64,000 bases of DNA from Diabrotica undecimpunctata (GCF_040954645.1 NC_092803.1:14137230-14201229), one strand, 5' to 3'. Counted from the stretch's first letter, positions 43,531-54,428 are shown. Numbers and translations: made by a program. The notes: generated from the sequence alone by a model not told the origin.

Positions 43531-44317
43531 TTACCTTGAAGTATGGTCCGAAGTATGGCCCAGGTATTCTAGTTTGCGACGTTTTATGGTTATGACTAGT
43601 TCGCGCTCTTTACCCATTCTATGTAGTACTTCTTCGTTGGTAACTCTGTCTATCCAAGAAATCCTCAACATGCGTCTATAGCACCACATCTCAAATGCTT
43701 CGAGTCTCCTCAGTGATGCTTCAGTTAAGGTCCATGACTCCACGCCATATAAAAGAACGGAGAATACGTAGCATTTTAGTAAACGAACTTTTATTTCCAA
43801 TTTTATATCGTGGCTGTTAAAGATTTTTTTCATTTTGACGAAAGCTGATCTTGCCTTCTCGATCCTTATCTTAATTTCCGTCGATTGGTCCCACTGTTCA
43901 TTTAAGTTTGCACCCAGATAACAAAAGTTGGTGATTTGTGTTATAGGTTGTTGGTTAACTAGTAATTGACCAGGTGGTATCCTATTTTTGCTTATAACCA
44001 TGTATTTGGTTTTTTTGATGTTAAAATCAAGCCCAAACCTGCTACTTACTTCTGCCACCCTGGAGACAAGTGTCTGCAGACCTTTAAGACTGTCTGCAAA
44101 AATAACAGTATTATCAGCGTATCTTATGTTGTTCAATCGTTCTCCGTTTATAAGTATTCCCTCGTCTATGTCCGTTAGCGCTAGGTTCATATTGTGCTCT
44201 GAATATGTATTGAACAATAATGGGGACAATATACATCCCTGTCGCACACCTCTTTTTATCTTTATGTCGTCTGTTAACTGAACTCTAACAGCTGCAGTTT
44301 GTTCGTATCTGGGACCA
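43531..44317 (-). pseudogene. RTE-like LINE reverse transcriptase with YADN
   Basis: One open minus-strand frame carries IKIKRGVRQGCILSPLLFNT and INGERLNNIRYADNTVIFAD, where the catalytic YADD is YADN (AAT at 44110-44112). It continues through GLDFNIKKTKYMVISKNRIP, EKARSAFVKMKKIFNSHDIK, LYGVESWTLTEASLRRLEAF and WIDRVTNEEVLHRM to EYLGH. It is open for about 265 codons yet lacks the second catalytic Asp. The upstream edge abuts a plus-strand LINE piece. Confidence 0.85.
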
Positions 44318-44640
44318 CATAGGAGTAACAATAGACGGAGAAAAGCTTAACCATCTCCGTTTCGCAGATGACATTGTTCTTATCATAGATAATTTAGGAG
44401 AAGCCACAGATATGTTAAATGAATTTTACTTTGCATGTTCGAAGGTGGACCTCAGAATGAACTTGACCAAAACTAAGTTTATGACAAATATGGTCCCCAA
44501 TAACAATTTAACTGGTGGAGAAATATACGTATTTGCGAATAAACATGAGAAATAAACATGCGAAACCCAAAGACGAATTACTTTAGCGTGGGCAACCTTT
44601 GGAAAACTTTGACTTAGGGCCAACATACCAATTAGCCTAT
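44315..44640 (+). pseudogene. RTE-like LINE RT fragment, plus strand
   Basis: Reads IDGEKLNHLRFADDIVLIID then MNLTKTKFMTNMVPNNNLTG and, after a stop, ETQRRITLAWATFGKL. The FADD is intact. It starts head to head with the minus-strand fragment ending at 44317. Confidence 0.8.
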
Positions 44641-45166
44641 CAGTTTATTTATTACCACCTGTATAATTTATTTGCGGCAAAATACAAAAACTGCATACGC
44701 ACGCTGAACTCTTTACCTTTAAAACGCATCTTGATTTTTGTCGATAGATCACTTGAATCAAAAGATATCGAATTTTTACCGTCAAGCTGATACAAATTTT
44801 AATGAACATTGATTTCGCACGCGTAACTGACATACAAAATCGACGATTGCTGTAAGCGTTGTTTCTAAGAGAACGGTTCATTCTACACAAAAAATGCTTA
44901 TAAACATTTTTGTTAAAAATTACCTCACAGCTACATTTTTTATTTGAAACATTTTTTTCTACGGTGTACAGATTTTTTTACGTTTTTACCCCCCTGCGAG
45001 GGGGGTTTTAGGAGGAAGCCCGGGGGTATAAATGGTAAACTTTTTTACATCTTTTTTGGGGTCCTCAAATTAATATTCTCGGCAAAATTCAGCTTGTTCG
45101 TATGATTTTTAGAGGTTTGGTGGCATTTTCGTCTCTGACGACTGGAATAGATATGTTACTGACTTA
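44641..45166. other. repeat-derived spacer
   Basis: Contains a GAGGGGGGTTTTAGGAGGAA box and AT-rich flanks like those seen in other unidentified repeats here. No coding motif. Confidence 0.3.
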
Positions 45167-45765
45167 CTAATACTGGTATTTCCTTTTATTAACCTCCTCT
45201 TTTAATATGGGTAACCAGATCCTACTGCATTCTGCCCAGGAATTTGCGACACAGTTGGTCTCATTTAGCATAATTAGAGCCGCTTCTTTGATTTTTCTCT
45301 TTTTACCATCTGTTTCTTTTAGGACTATACTTGAATCATTCCAGTGAACCCTATGTTCATTATGCCATGCGTGTTTACATATTTGAGATATATCAAATTC
45401 TCTATTTTTAATATAAGATTGATGTTCACTTATTCTAACATTTAATGACCTTGATGTGTCACCTAAATAAAACTGATCGAATTCACAAGGTATTTTATAA
45501 ATACAATTCTTTGTCCTTTCTTGGTCATTATTAGGTTTGATTTTAGACAAAATAGATCTCAATGTATTTATTGTTTTGAATGTTGTTAAAATATTGAATT
45601 TATTTCCTATCCTTTTAACTTTTTCTGATAATCCTTTGATGGATGATATTGTTATTTTGCTCGTATTATTCCTTGTGTATGCTGTAGGATCTTGTTCTAA
45701 GTTGTTCTGTTCTATTCGGTCGATTGTTGAAAATTCCTTATTTATATGCCTTCCCTGAATCCTTG
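45167..45765 (-). pseudogene. Penelope-like element C-terminal fragment, GIY-YIG endonuclease
   Basis: The minus strand reads SIKGLSEKVKRIGNKFNILT then RSILSKIKPNNDQERTKNCI (RT to endonuclease linker). NCIYKIPCEFDQFYLGDTSR and SLNVRISEHQSYIKN (GIY-YIG core; YIG reads YLG), and then NETNCVANSWAECSRIW, follow. The frame is unbroken from 45562 to the stop at 45167; one frame change lies upstream. This is a lineage distinct from the copies at 16.3 and 48-52 kb. No hammerhead-like terminus was found. Confidence 0.85.
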
Positions 45766-46115
45766 CTGGTAGTCAATGGGATAGTAAATAAAATATGTAT
45801 AATAAGTTAATCGCTTGCAGTACAACCGGTTTTGTGCAAAGAGCTTTCATAGAAGAGAAAAAGTAACCAGAATAAAGCCGTAACTTTTGCTTGAAGTAAA
45901 TTTCCTAAAAAGGGTTTCTAGGTTCTTTAGCAGTTGAATTTTTAAACAGCAAGTAAGCGTACTACAATCGCAAAAACTATTAGTTATAGTCGATGCCAAG
46001 AGTGCTTCTTCTAACGTTACAGCTTCTTTATATATTAAAATTTTGGTAATAACTAATACATCTGATATATTTTTTACTTTTATCTTTGAAAAACTAATAT
46101 TTATATATTTTTTAG

Positions 46116-47434
46116 CCAGTTTGGGAGCATTCACACAAGGTATCCTCTTTTCATGGACATCTCCGTTTATAGTTAAAATAGCCCAGGACAAAGTAAACTA
46201 TAACATATCAGAAGAAGAAGCTGCCCGTTTACCAACCATTCAACCTCTTACAGTGCTGCTAACCTCCTTAATATTCTTCAAACTACCCGATATTATCGGA
46301 AGAAAAAAGACCCTGCTTCTTATCAGCGTACCGCACATACTATCTCTCATCACTGCAGCTGTAGCTAGAAGCATTTACGTATTTTATTTGTCAAGGGTGT
46401 TTTCAGGTCTGGCGAATGGCTTCTTGTGGACAGCGTTGCCGATGTATATCGGAGAAGTGACGTGTCCGAAGATACGAGGTCTTTGTGGGACGTTAATAAC
46501 TTCCGCTATTTTTGTAGGGCAATTAGCTGTGAATGTTGTCGGTAGCTACTGCGACGTTGCCACGACTTCCTATATTTTTATACCAGTATCGATACTGTTT
46601 GTGATTCTGTTCGCATTTATGCCAGAATCGCCGTATTATTATCTAATGAAGAAAGACTATGGAGGTGCTAGAAGATCTTTAATATTTTTAACACGAAAGA
46701 GAAATGTAGTTGATGATTTAAATAATTTGAAGAGTGACGTTGACCGGCAAATGTCAGAGACAGGAACGTGGAAAGACTTAGTTGCAATTGAAAGCAACAG
46801 GAACGCGTTATTTTGTGCAGTGTTTCTGAGAATGTCCCAGTCCTATAGTGGAATATCAGTTTTTATCCAATATACTCAGTATATCTTTTTAAAAGCTGGA
46901 GGAAACGTAACTCCCCAGACGGCTTCTATTATCTACAGTATTCTTTGTGTTGTTATTACTTTATTTGTGACATTATTCGTGGTTTCTAAATTCGGGAGGA
47001 AGCCTCTATACTCAAATTCTTCAGCCCTATGTTCCGTAATACTTGCTGTAATGGCTGCTTATTTTTATTTAGAAGAATTTGTGCCCACATTTGACATATC
47101 GTCATTGAGCTGGCTACCAATTACATCACTAGTTACCTATCAGGTTTGTTCCTGTTTCGGGGTGGCTATAATACCTAGTGTAATGCTAGGAGAGCTTTTC
47201 TCGGCAAGCGTTAAGTCGAAAGCTGTCGCAACGATGACTTTCGTCAATAGTGGCGGGATATTTCTAGCAAACGCTACCTTTAACTTTTTAAGTTCGGCAG
47301 GGGGGAGCTACGCTCCCTTTCTATTTTTCTCGATCTGTACGGGTATAACAACAGTACTTACACGATTTGTAGTTCCAGAAACAAAGGATAAAACTTTAGA
47401 AGAAATTCAAATGAATCTCAAAAGATCAGCTTAG
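46116..47434 (+). CDS. Tret1-like facilitative sugar (trehalose) transporter gene 2, main exon
   Basis: Begins after the acceptor TTTTTTAG with CC completing the codon carried from exon 1. The open frame can be read further upstream (to 46043) but that is intronic. With exon 1 the protein has 473 residues. Signatures are GRKK in loop 2-3, PESPYYYLMK after helix 6, SQSYSGISVF in helix 7 (the family QQ reads QS) and PETKDKTLEEIQM at the end. The exon is exactly as long as in gene 1 (1319 nt), and the two proteins align without gaps over long stretches (for example NVVGSYCD, TGTWKDLV). AATAAA follows at 47448. It is expected to sit in the plasma membrane and move trehalose or a related sugar. 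Confidence 0.93.
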
Positions 47435-47447
47435 AACACATTTGTAT

Positions 47448-47453
47448 AATAAA
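47448..47453 (+). promoter_or_regulatory. poly(A) signal of transporter gene 2
   Basis: AATAAA 13 bp after the stop codon. Confidence 0.6.
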
Positions 47454-47898
47454 GTTTTTATAAAATCACTGTTTTATTTTTACTCCCAACAGCCCAATTA
47501 AGTTAGATTTTTACTCAGCACAACTATATAAACGGATAAGATATTACAAAAAGACTTTCATCGAGGGATTCATCAATTTTTTGTTGAAAATATGTTTAAA
47601 TAAACAATCAAAACGTAAAACTCATTATTTTGCTCATAACTTTTGACGTCAGCAGGCAACTTTTTCAGAAAAAAAAGATGCACAAAATGAAATATCGACG
47701 ACGGAAAAGCAGGAACTCGTAAGTGGCAAGATGATGATTTTACAGGGGACCAAAAAAATTGTATAATTTTTCATTTAGGGCGCATCTTATTATGTTTTCT
47801 GTGAAATAGGTTTACCTTTGGAGAGCAAAATAAAACAAGCAAATATTTTTTAGAGTAAATTTGAATTTAAGTAAAATGACACTGATACGAGGTAATGT
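47454..47898. other. 3' flank of transporter gene 2
   Basis: AT-rich, no gene seen. It ends near the putative target site TTTATCCAAG of the Penelope-like palindrome. Confidence 0.4.
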
Positions 47899-48029
47899 TT
47901 TATCCAAGAAAATCCACAAGGAAAATAATTCCTGTAGCTGGCTGTATACCACGTATAACAAAAGAGGTTAGTCTTTGTATGTGGGTATATTTTATTTTAT
48001 AAAAACCCTTAAAAGGGCAACATTACAAG

Positions 48030-48064
48030 CACGAACGTTTTCGGAACAACTGTTCCATCATCAG
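48030..48064 (-). ncRNA. hammerhead-like motif, left arm
   Basis: Minus-strand CTGATGA, stem GGAAC/GTTCC (loop AGTT), GAAA, then ACGTTCGTGC. It has the same layout as the copy at 51883. Confidence 0.5.
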
Positions 48065-49454
48065 GTTAAAATGCCTAAAATAAGTATAAACCATTTAGTT
48101 ACAGCAAACGTGGTTTAAAATTTTGACTAAGGTTAAAAAACAATAGAATGGTTATACTTACAGGTTAACATGCCTGAGCCACCAAAATATTTGGGTAAAA
48201 ACCCTTTAAAATGAAAAATGTTACCAAAGATTGTACATGATTTTTATAATGTTATATGATGTTTAATATTTTAATTAGATTTTACTTCAGGTAACATACA
48301 CCCATGCTTAAGTGAGTTCCAGTGTCCGGAGAGTAAACCTCTTCAAACGGACTACGGTTGGCAACTGATTGATGAAATACTCATGAGCGGTGTCAAAACA
48401 AAATGTCAATGAACCATGAAACAGTGTTAGTTAAACATTATGTTACTACAGCCAAAAGATTAAAAAACTTTGATGATGTTAAAATGATAACAGTAATCCA
48501 GGTGTTGGAGTTTAAAAATTTTTTTCCTATAATTATTTAATATTGGATGTAAAAGATGTAAATTACTTGTGTTGTTGAAGGTCATGTTTAAGAAGATGAC
48601 GTATGCATTAGGCAGCTTATGTTACTCTTTATCGTATGGAGTGTGGTCTAAAAGGTGTAATTTGTGAAGAATTAGCTGAAATATATGGAAATGTCCTTTT
48701 ATGTTGCTAACATCTAGGACAAGGAAGAATAATTAGTATATATTTGTAGCTAATGTAAGACTTTTTTAAGTAGATGAAATTGTTTAATACTGCTAGTATC
48801 GTAAAAATTTTTTTAATATAAGTGAGTCCAATAGTTTGAGAAAAAATGATTGAAAATCTTCCGGCTGAAGGAATTAAAGTTATAATTTATGTGATTAAAT
48901 TTAAAAATTTATGGAAAGACTGAGATCCTCAGAGACCTGGCAGGAATAACAGTAAATGGAATGACTAAAGAATAAAGGAGAGTGGGTTTAAAGGGAAATG
49001 AATGAGTTAATCAACAAAATTAGAGATGATAGAGGTCCTTCATGCTTAAAGCATCTAGCACCCTGAACAAAATATATTTTGGTTTTATTAAAATCCGATA
49101 AATAAAAGTCTGAAATTTTATTTGTGAGTAAGGTGTACTAAGTTGTTGACTAAGAGAGGGGGGAGCAATGGTTGATTAAAGGTTTAGGTAAAGTGGGAGA
49201 GAACTAGCAAAAGAAAAAAGAATGGACAGGAATATGGTGAAAAAGTGAAGATTGTAAAATAATGAAATAGTGAGGTATAAAAGATGTGATGTTAACAATA
49301 GGGGGCTGAAAGTTCTTTTGGATGGAGTGTTGTGACAGTAGTGTAGAGAGAATGGTTGTTTTTAAAAAACAATAATTGTTGAGAAGGATTAAGGTGTTGA
49401 CATTTATAGACGAAGGACAGATGAAGAAGATGGGGTAAATTTGAGAAGTGTGGG

Positions 49455-49921
49455 TTATGAGAAGAGTTGTCGGTGTAAGGGTTGAAAGTCACGGTTGAAA
49501 GATACATGGCGATTAACGCAGTTGGGGCTTCTTTGCTTTTCCTTGACTATTTCCAAGTCTTCATATAGATCTAATTTTAGAAAATTTTTTTGGGGTATAT
49601 TATGTAACAAAGAGACGTCTTCTGGTATGTTGAGGGTATGTTTATGTTGTGCAAGATGTTGTGAGAAGGTGGAAGTGTTCTCTTTTTTAGTGTGTTCTTG
49701 GGAACGGGAAGTTAGTGATCTACAGGTTCTACCTATATATGTAGCATCACAATCAGAGCACTGTAATTTGTAAACACCACTACGATCCATGTAGTTGATG
49801 CAATCTTTTGAATTGGTTAAACATTGTCCTAGATTGTTCAGGACTTTAAAAGAAATGTGGGTATTCTCAACAGATCTTTTTAGGATATATCTGATATCTC
49901 CAGAAAGACGTTCTTGAAGGT
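49455..49921 (-). pseudogene. Penelope-like GIY-YIG endonuclease end, left copy
   Basis: Identical in protein to the right copy at 49937-50403: CSDCDATYIGRTCRSLTSRS and downstream residues. The frame is open from the palindrome centre to the stop at 49455. There is no reverse transcriptase. Confidence 0.88.
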
Positions 49922-49936
49922 AAGGTAAGGAACCTT

Positions 49937-50403
49937 ACCTTCAAGAACGTCTTTCTGGAGATATCAGATATATCCTAAAAAGATCTGTTGAGAATACCCA
50001 CATTTCTTTTAAAGTCCTGAACAATCTAGGACAATGTTTAACCAATTCAAAAGATTGCATCAACTACATGGATCGTAGTGGTGTTTACAAATTACAGTGC
50101 TCTGATTGTGATGCTACATATATAGGTAGAACCTGTAGATCACTAACTTCTCGTTCCCAAGAACACACTAAAAAAGAGAACACTTCCACCTTCTCACAAC
50201 ATCTTGCACAACATAAACATACCCTCAACATACCAGAAGACGTCTCTTTGTTACATAATATACCCCAAAAAAATTTTCTAAAATTAGATCTATATGAAGA
50301 CTTGGAAATAGTCAAGGAAAAGCAAAGAAGCCCCAACTGCGTTAATCGCCATGTATCTTTCAACCGTGACTTTCAACCCTTACACCGACAACTCTTCTCA
50401 TAA
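49937..50403 (+). pseudogene. Penelope-like GIY-YIG endonuclease end, right copy
   Basis: The frame is open from the centre: LQERLSGDIRYILKRSVENT, HISFKVLNNLGQCLTNSKDC, SGVYKLQCSDCDATYIGRTC and RSLTSRSQEHTKKENTSTFS, then to LHRQLFS and a stop at 50403. The GVYKLQC and TYIGRTCRSLTSR parts are the GIY-YIG core, and the CxxC that precedes it is kept. The element was truncated in the linker between reverse transcriptase and endonuclease, at the same base in both copies. Confidence 0.9.
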
Positions 50404-51882
50404 CCCACACTTCTCAAATTTACCCCATCTTCTTCATCTGTCCTTCGTCTATAAATGTCAACACCTTAATCCTTCTCAACAATTATTGTTTTTTTAAAAA
50501 CAACCATTCTCTCTACACTACTGTCACAACACTCCATCCAAAAGAACTTTCAGCCCCCTATTGTTAACATCACATCTTTTATACCTCACTATTTCATTAT
50601 TTTACAATCTTCACTTTTTCACCATATTCCTGTCCATTCTTTTTTCTTTTGCTAGTTCTCTGTCTTTTCATATATCTACCATCCACCCATTAGTTCTAAA
50701 CTCAGTAAACATTTAAACACAATCCAGCAATTCATCAGAATTCACTTTCTCCCACTTTACCTAAACCTTTAATCAACCATTGCTCCCCCCTCTATTAGTC
50801 AACAACTTAGTACACCTTACTCACAAATAAAATTTCAGACTTTTATTTATCGGATTTTAATACAACCAAAATATATTTTGTTCAGGGTGCTAGATGCTTT
50901 AAGCATGAAGGACCTCTATCATCTCTAATTTTGTTGATTAACTCATTCATTTCCCTTTAACCCACTCTCCTTTATTCTTTAGTCATTCCATTTACTGTTA
51001 TTCCTGCCAGGTCTCTGAGGATCTCAGTCTTTCCATAAATTTTTAAATTTAATCACATAAATTATAACTTTAATTCCTTCAGCCGGAAGATTTTCAATCA
51101 TTTTTTCTCAAACTATTGGACTCACTTATATTAAAAAAATTTTTACGATACTAGCAGTATTAAACAATTTCATCTACTTAAAAAAGTCTTACATTAGCTA
51201 CAAATATATACTAATTATTCTTCCTTGTCCTAGATGTTAGCAACATAAAAGGACATTTCCATATATTTCAGCTAATTCTTCACAAATTACACCTTTTAGA
51301 CCACACTCCATACGATAAAGAGTAACATAAGCTGCCTAATGCATACGTCATCTTCTTAAACATGACCTTCAACAACACAAGTAATTTACATCTTTTACAT
51401 CCAATATTAAATAATTATAGGAAAAAAATTTTTAAACTCCAACACCTGGATTACTGTTATCATTTTAACATCATCAAAGTTTTTTAATCTTTTGGCTGTA
51501 GTAATATAATGTTTAACTAACACTGTTTCATGGTTCATTGACATTTTGTTTTGACACCGCTCATGAGTATTTCATCAATCAGTTGCCAACCGTAGTCCGT
51601 TTGAAGAGGTTTACTCTCCGGACACTGGAACTCACTTAAGCATGGGTGTATGTTACCTGAAGTAAAATCTAATTAAAATATTAAACATCATATAACATTA
51701 TAAAAATCATGTACAATCTTTGGTAACATTTTTCATTTTAAAGGGTTTTTACCCAAATATTTTGGTGGCTCAGGCATGTTAACCTGTAAGTATAACCATT
51801 TTATTGTTTTTTAACCTTAGTCAAAATTTTAAACCACGTTTGCTGTAACTAAATGGTTTATACTTATTTTAGGCATTTTAAC

Positions 51883-51916
51883 CTGATGATGGAACAGTTG
51901 TTCCGAAAACGTTCGT
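51883..51916 (+). ncRNA. hammerhead-like motif, right arm
   Basis: CTGATGA (51883-51889), an unpaired T, stem GGAAC/GTTCC, GAAA (51905-51908), then ACGTTCGTGC with a possible 3-bp stem III. The usual cleavage triplet (GTC or GTA type) is not clear here. Confidence 0.5.
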
Positions 51917-51998
51917 GCTTGTAATGTTGCCCTTTTAAGGGTTTTTATAAAATAAAATATACCCACATACAAAGACTAACCTCTTTTTTTATCCAAGA

Positions 51999-52499
51999 GT
52001 TTACTTATGAGGTAATGCTCACATTTAAAATAAGAGAAACAACCATGTCTTTGAATCATTTATTAGAAAAATAATTACATATTAACGTTGTCTTAATTCT
52101 AAAATATCAAATAAATTCTGAAAGAAGTTGTATTTTTCCATAAAACTAGGTTCAAGAGTTAACTATTTTTCTTTGTTATTATAAGGTAATGAATCATAAA
52201 AATATTAACAGTCACGTGGAAGACATTTTTTTATCGACTGAAAGATTGGATTTCTGGAATTGTATAAAGGAAATATCACAGAATTAAAGTCAACTTTAAC
52301 AGGCCGGATTCATATTTCCTGGAACTCTTCGAATGACTCAAACCACTGTATGAAATTTTACCATCTTTGTACTGAATGGCACGAATATCATTAACTAGGT
52401 AATCTGAATTACTTGTTCTTGAAGGTCTTATAGACTTTCGTATGACCCTTTTCAAACAATATTAGAACAATTAATACCTTATATTTGTCAGCTAGGTAC
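51999..52499. other. no recognised gene
   Basis: AT-rich. A minus-strand open stretch around 52275-52455 (RTSNSDYLVNDIRAIQYKDG) has no family I recognise. Confidence 0.3.
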
Positions 52500-52519
52500 A
52501 GTAGGGCATTAGAAAGTAT

Positions 52520-52973
52520 TGTTGTGGATTTATTAATTGTTATGTCTTTATTTAATTTATTAATTCTTTACTAATTTATTATATTGTTCTTATTTTAATT
52601 TATCAAAAAGCACGATAATTTATATCAACAATTTATTTGATTAATAATTACATAATTTATGTATCCGAACGCTGCAATTAAATCGCGACCGCGAATCTTC
52701 AAAACTAACTGTCCCTTCCAAATAAAATGTCCTGTTATATACGCCAGTACCGTTAAGCTAGAAACATCGACAGCCCTCTCGACTAGCGGCGAAATTATTA
52801 CGGCAAACTGGTATTTTCACATCGGTTCGTCCAGAAGTTTCGAACTGTTGTTTTTATAACAAAGGGTGTTGTCAGCTAGGCATTACCTAGAAAATACTCG
52901 AATGAATAAGCATATTAGTGATAAACATGTTTACCGTTCTGAGTCATACGACACGTCACCATCTACCGTAACA
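52520..52973 (-). repeat. probable 3' LTR of the Gypsy element
   Basis: Begins with TG directly after a purine tract, as LTRs do. The far end is uncertain because no second LTR exists in the window to compare. Confidence 0.45.
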
Positions 52974-53099
52974 TTGCCCCCCTCTTAAAAGAGGGTTCCT
53001 CCTGGAACCTTGTCGGGACTGGAACTGGAACGGTATGCAGTTATCGGCAAGTGGACCCTCTTTTACAACTTCCAGTTGTATAAAAATGACAAGGGACGG

Positions 53100-53540
53100 T
53101 TTTCTCTCCGCACCAGTAACTATGCGGATTGCAACAGACTAACACCTGGACTTCGGTGTCTTTAAAGATCTCCTCCACCATACTTCGGATAACCCTCCAA
53201 TCTAATTGGCGGCACTCTAACTTATGGCATGGCTAACTTTTGCACGTCGGACTCTAGTACGTGCTCTCTCAATTGAAGTAACTCTTCCCATACATCTCGG
53301 TAGGTAGGTTGGTCACGGGCAGTGTCTTTTGTTACCAGGTAGAAAAGGTAACGTGATGCATCTTGGAGTTTCAAGGTTTTACCGGGAGCTGGCACTTGGC
53401 ATTGAAGTTCTGCAACTCGACCAAACTTCCTTCGAAAGACGGATGCCAACCCTGGTGCGTCTTTGATACTGGCCGGGATGGTAAGGGCCAGCGAGTAGTC
53501 ATCGGGGAGAGCGAGTAGATCTTGCTTTTCTTCAGTGGTA
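53100..53540 (-). pseudogene. macro domain (OARD1-like) in the Gypsy polyprotein C-terminus
   Basis: In the same frame as the integrase end (53222-53782) the minus strand continues LLALPDDYSLALTIPASIKD, then GLASVFRRKFGRVAELQCQV, KLQDASRYLFYLVTKDTARD, QPTYRDVWEELLQLREHVLE and VQKLAMP. These match, in order, the blocks of small macro domains of the O-acetyl-ADP-ribose deacetylase (OARD1/TARG1) type, which remove ADP-ribose from proteins or hydrolyse O-acetyl-ADP-ribose. A stop follows MP at 53222. A +1 frame then continues KLECRQLDWRVIRSMVEEIF to about 53110, the expected last helix. The GCGLD part with the catalytic Asp is degraded by this frameshift, so this copy is likely inactive. Confidence 0.82.
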
Positions 53541-53860
53541 ACACCATGTCTTGCTTTACCGGTACCTCTATAGGCACCCATGAATTCCTCAAACGTAAGG
53601 TCGGACACATCTTGGACTTGGTTTACTTCAACTTCTTCATCTACGTCGTGGTCACTTTCGAAAGACGCCAGCCGGTTATGGTATACTATCATCGGCTTTC
53701 CCCTCGGAATCTTGCTTATTCGGTAGATGACATCGTTGATCTTCTCCATAATTAAGTATGGGCCTTCCCAAAACTGCTGCAATTTGGGAGAACAAAATTT
53801 TCGCCTTTTGGGATTATACAGCCGGACTTTGTCGTTCTTCGTAAAGCAACCTTTTCGGCT
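53541..53860 (-). pseudogene. Gypsy integrase C-terminal GPY/F region and linker
   Basis: KNDKVRLYNPKRRKFC, then LQQFWEGPYLIMEKINDVIY and RISKIPRGKPMIVYHNRLAS (53650-53860). An acidic linker (DHDVDEEVEVNQVQDVSDLT, FEEFMGAYRGTGKARHG) leads into the macro domain without a stop. Confidence 0.85.
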
Positions 53861-54312
53861 TGTGTATCGTACCGTTTCTTCATTCTATCGCTAGCGATTT
53901 GAAGTTGGGAACGGACCAACTCATGTACATCGTCCATTCTTCTTCGTAATTCGATCACATAATCTTCACCTGCTACATCTTCTCCAGGTCGACACCCAAA
54001 CTCTAGATCACAAGATAGTCGCATTTCGCGTCCGAATAGGACTCTGGCTGGTGTCTGGCCTGTTGATTCGTTAAGAGCAGATCTGTAGGCCATTGTGAAG
54101 AACGCAAAATATTGGTCCCAGTCTCGCTGATGATCGGACACCATCTTTGTCAAATACTTACCAACTGTCCTATTCATCCGTTCTACCATACCATCAGATT
54201 GCGGATGATATGCTGTAGTTCTTGTTTTCTTCATGCCTAGTCTATCACATATTCCTTGGAATAGATCGCTTTCGAAGTTCCTGCCTTGGTCACTATGTAT
54301 CTCCAAAGGCAC
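53850..54312 (-). pseudogene. Gypsy integrase catalytic core
   Basis: PLEIHSDQGRNFESDLFQGI (second catalytic Asp) and TAYHPQSDGMVERMNRTVGK (Glu) followed by RDWDQYFAFFTMAYRSALNE. One frameshift near 53855 separates it from the GPY/F region. The first catalytic Asp segment upstream is deleted. Confidence 0.88.
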
Positions 54313-54428
54313 TCCAAATCGGCTGATATATTTATCAGCCGTTATACCTAATATATCAACTTATCTGCAACGGTGGCGGCCATTATATTGTCTCATTAGA
54401 ACTCTCCTTTTTCGGTGAGGCCCGTTAC

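Larger units (their letters stand above)
23629..46115 (+). other. 22.5-kb intron of transporter gene 2
   Basis: Bounded by GTAAAT at 23629 and TTTTTTAG ending at 46115. It is packed with mobile elements on both strands: LINEs, piggyBac-like, hAT, Tc1, a Crypton-like gene and a Penelope-like piece. Confidence 0.7.
47959..49925 (-). repeat. left arm of the palindrome
   Basis: Matches the right arm in reverse complement at about 99% by eye. It lacks 91 bp present in the right arm (50661-50751), near 49195, and has scattered single substitutions. Confidence 0.9.
47913..51987. mobile_element. two inverted Penelope-like copies forming a 4-kb palindrome
   Basis: The left copy (47959-49925) is in minus orientation and the right copy (49933-51987) in plus. 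They meet head to head at a 7-bp spacer. Both carry the GIY-YIG endonuclease end, a long 3' region and a terminal block with a hammerhead-like motif. TTTATCCAAG occurs just left of 47913 and again just right of 51987, a possible 10-bp target duplication. That would make the whole structure, plus about 46 bp of extra sequence at the left, one insertion. Confidence 0.85.
49933..51987 (+). repeat. right arm of the palindrome
   Basis: The full-length arm; see the left arm for differences. Confidence 0.9.

Noticed and set aside
46043..46115. coding start of transporter gene 2 at 46043
   Set aside because: This stretch is the intron end; the paralogues show the true exon begins after the acceptor at 46115 and the start codon is in a separate exon.
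47959..51987. CRISPR or tandem array
   Set aside because: The repeated halves are one long inverted pair with element coding sequence, not spaced short repeats.
53222..53782. a free-standing host OARD1-like gene
   Set aside because: The frame begins inside the Gypsy integrase GPY/F motif and is followed by a purine tract and LTR-like start, so it belongs to the element.
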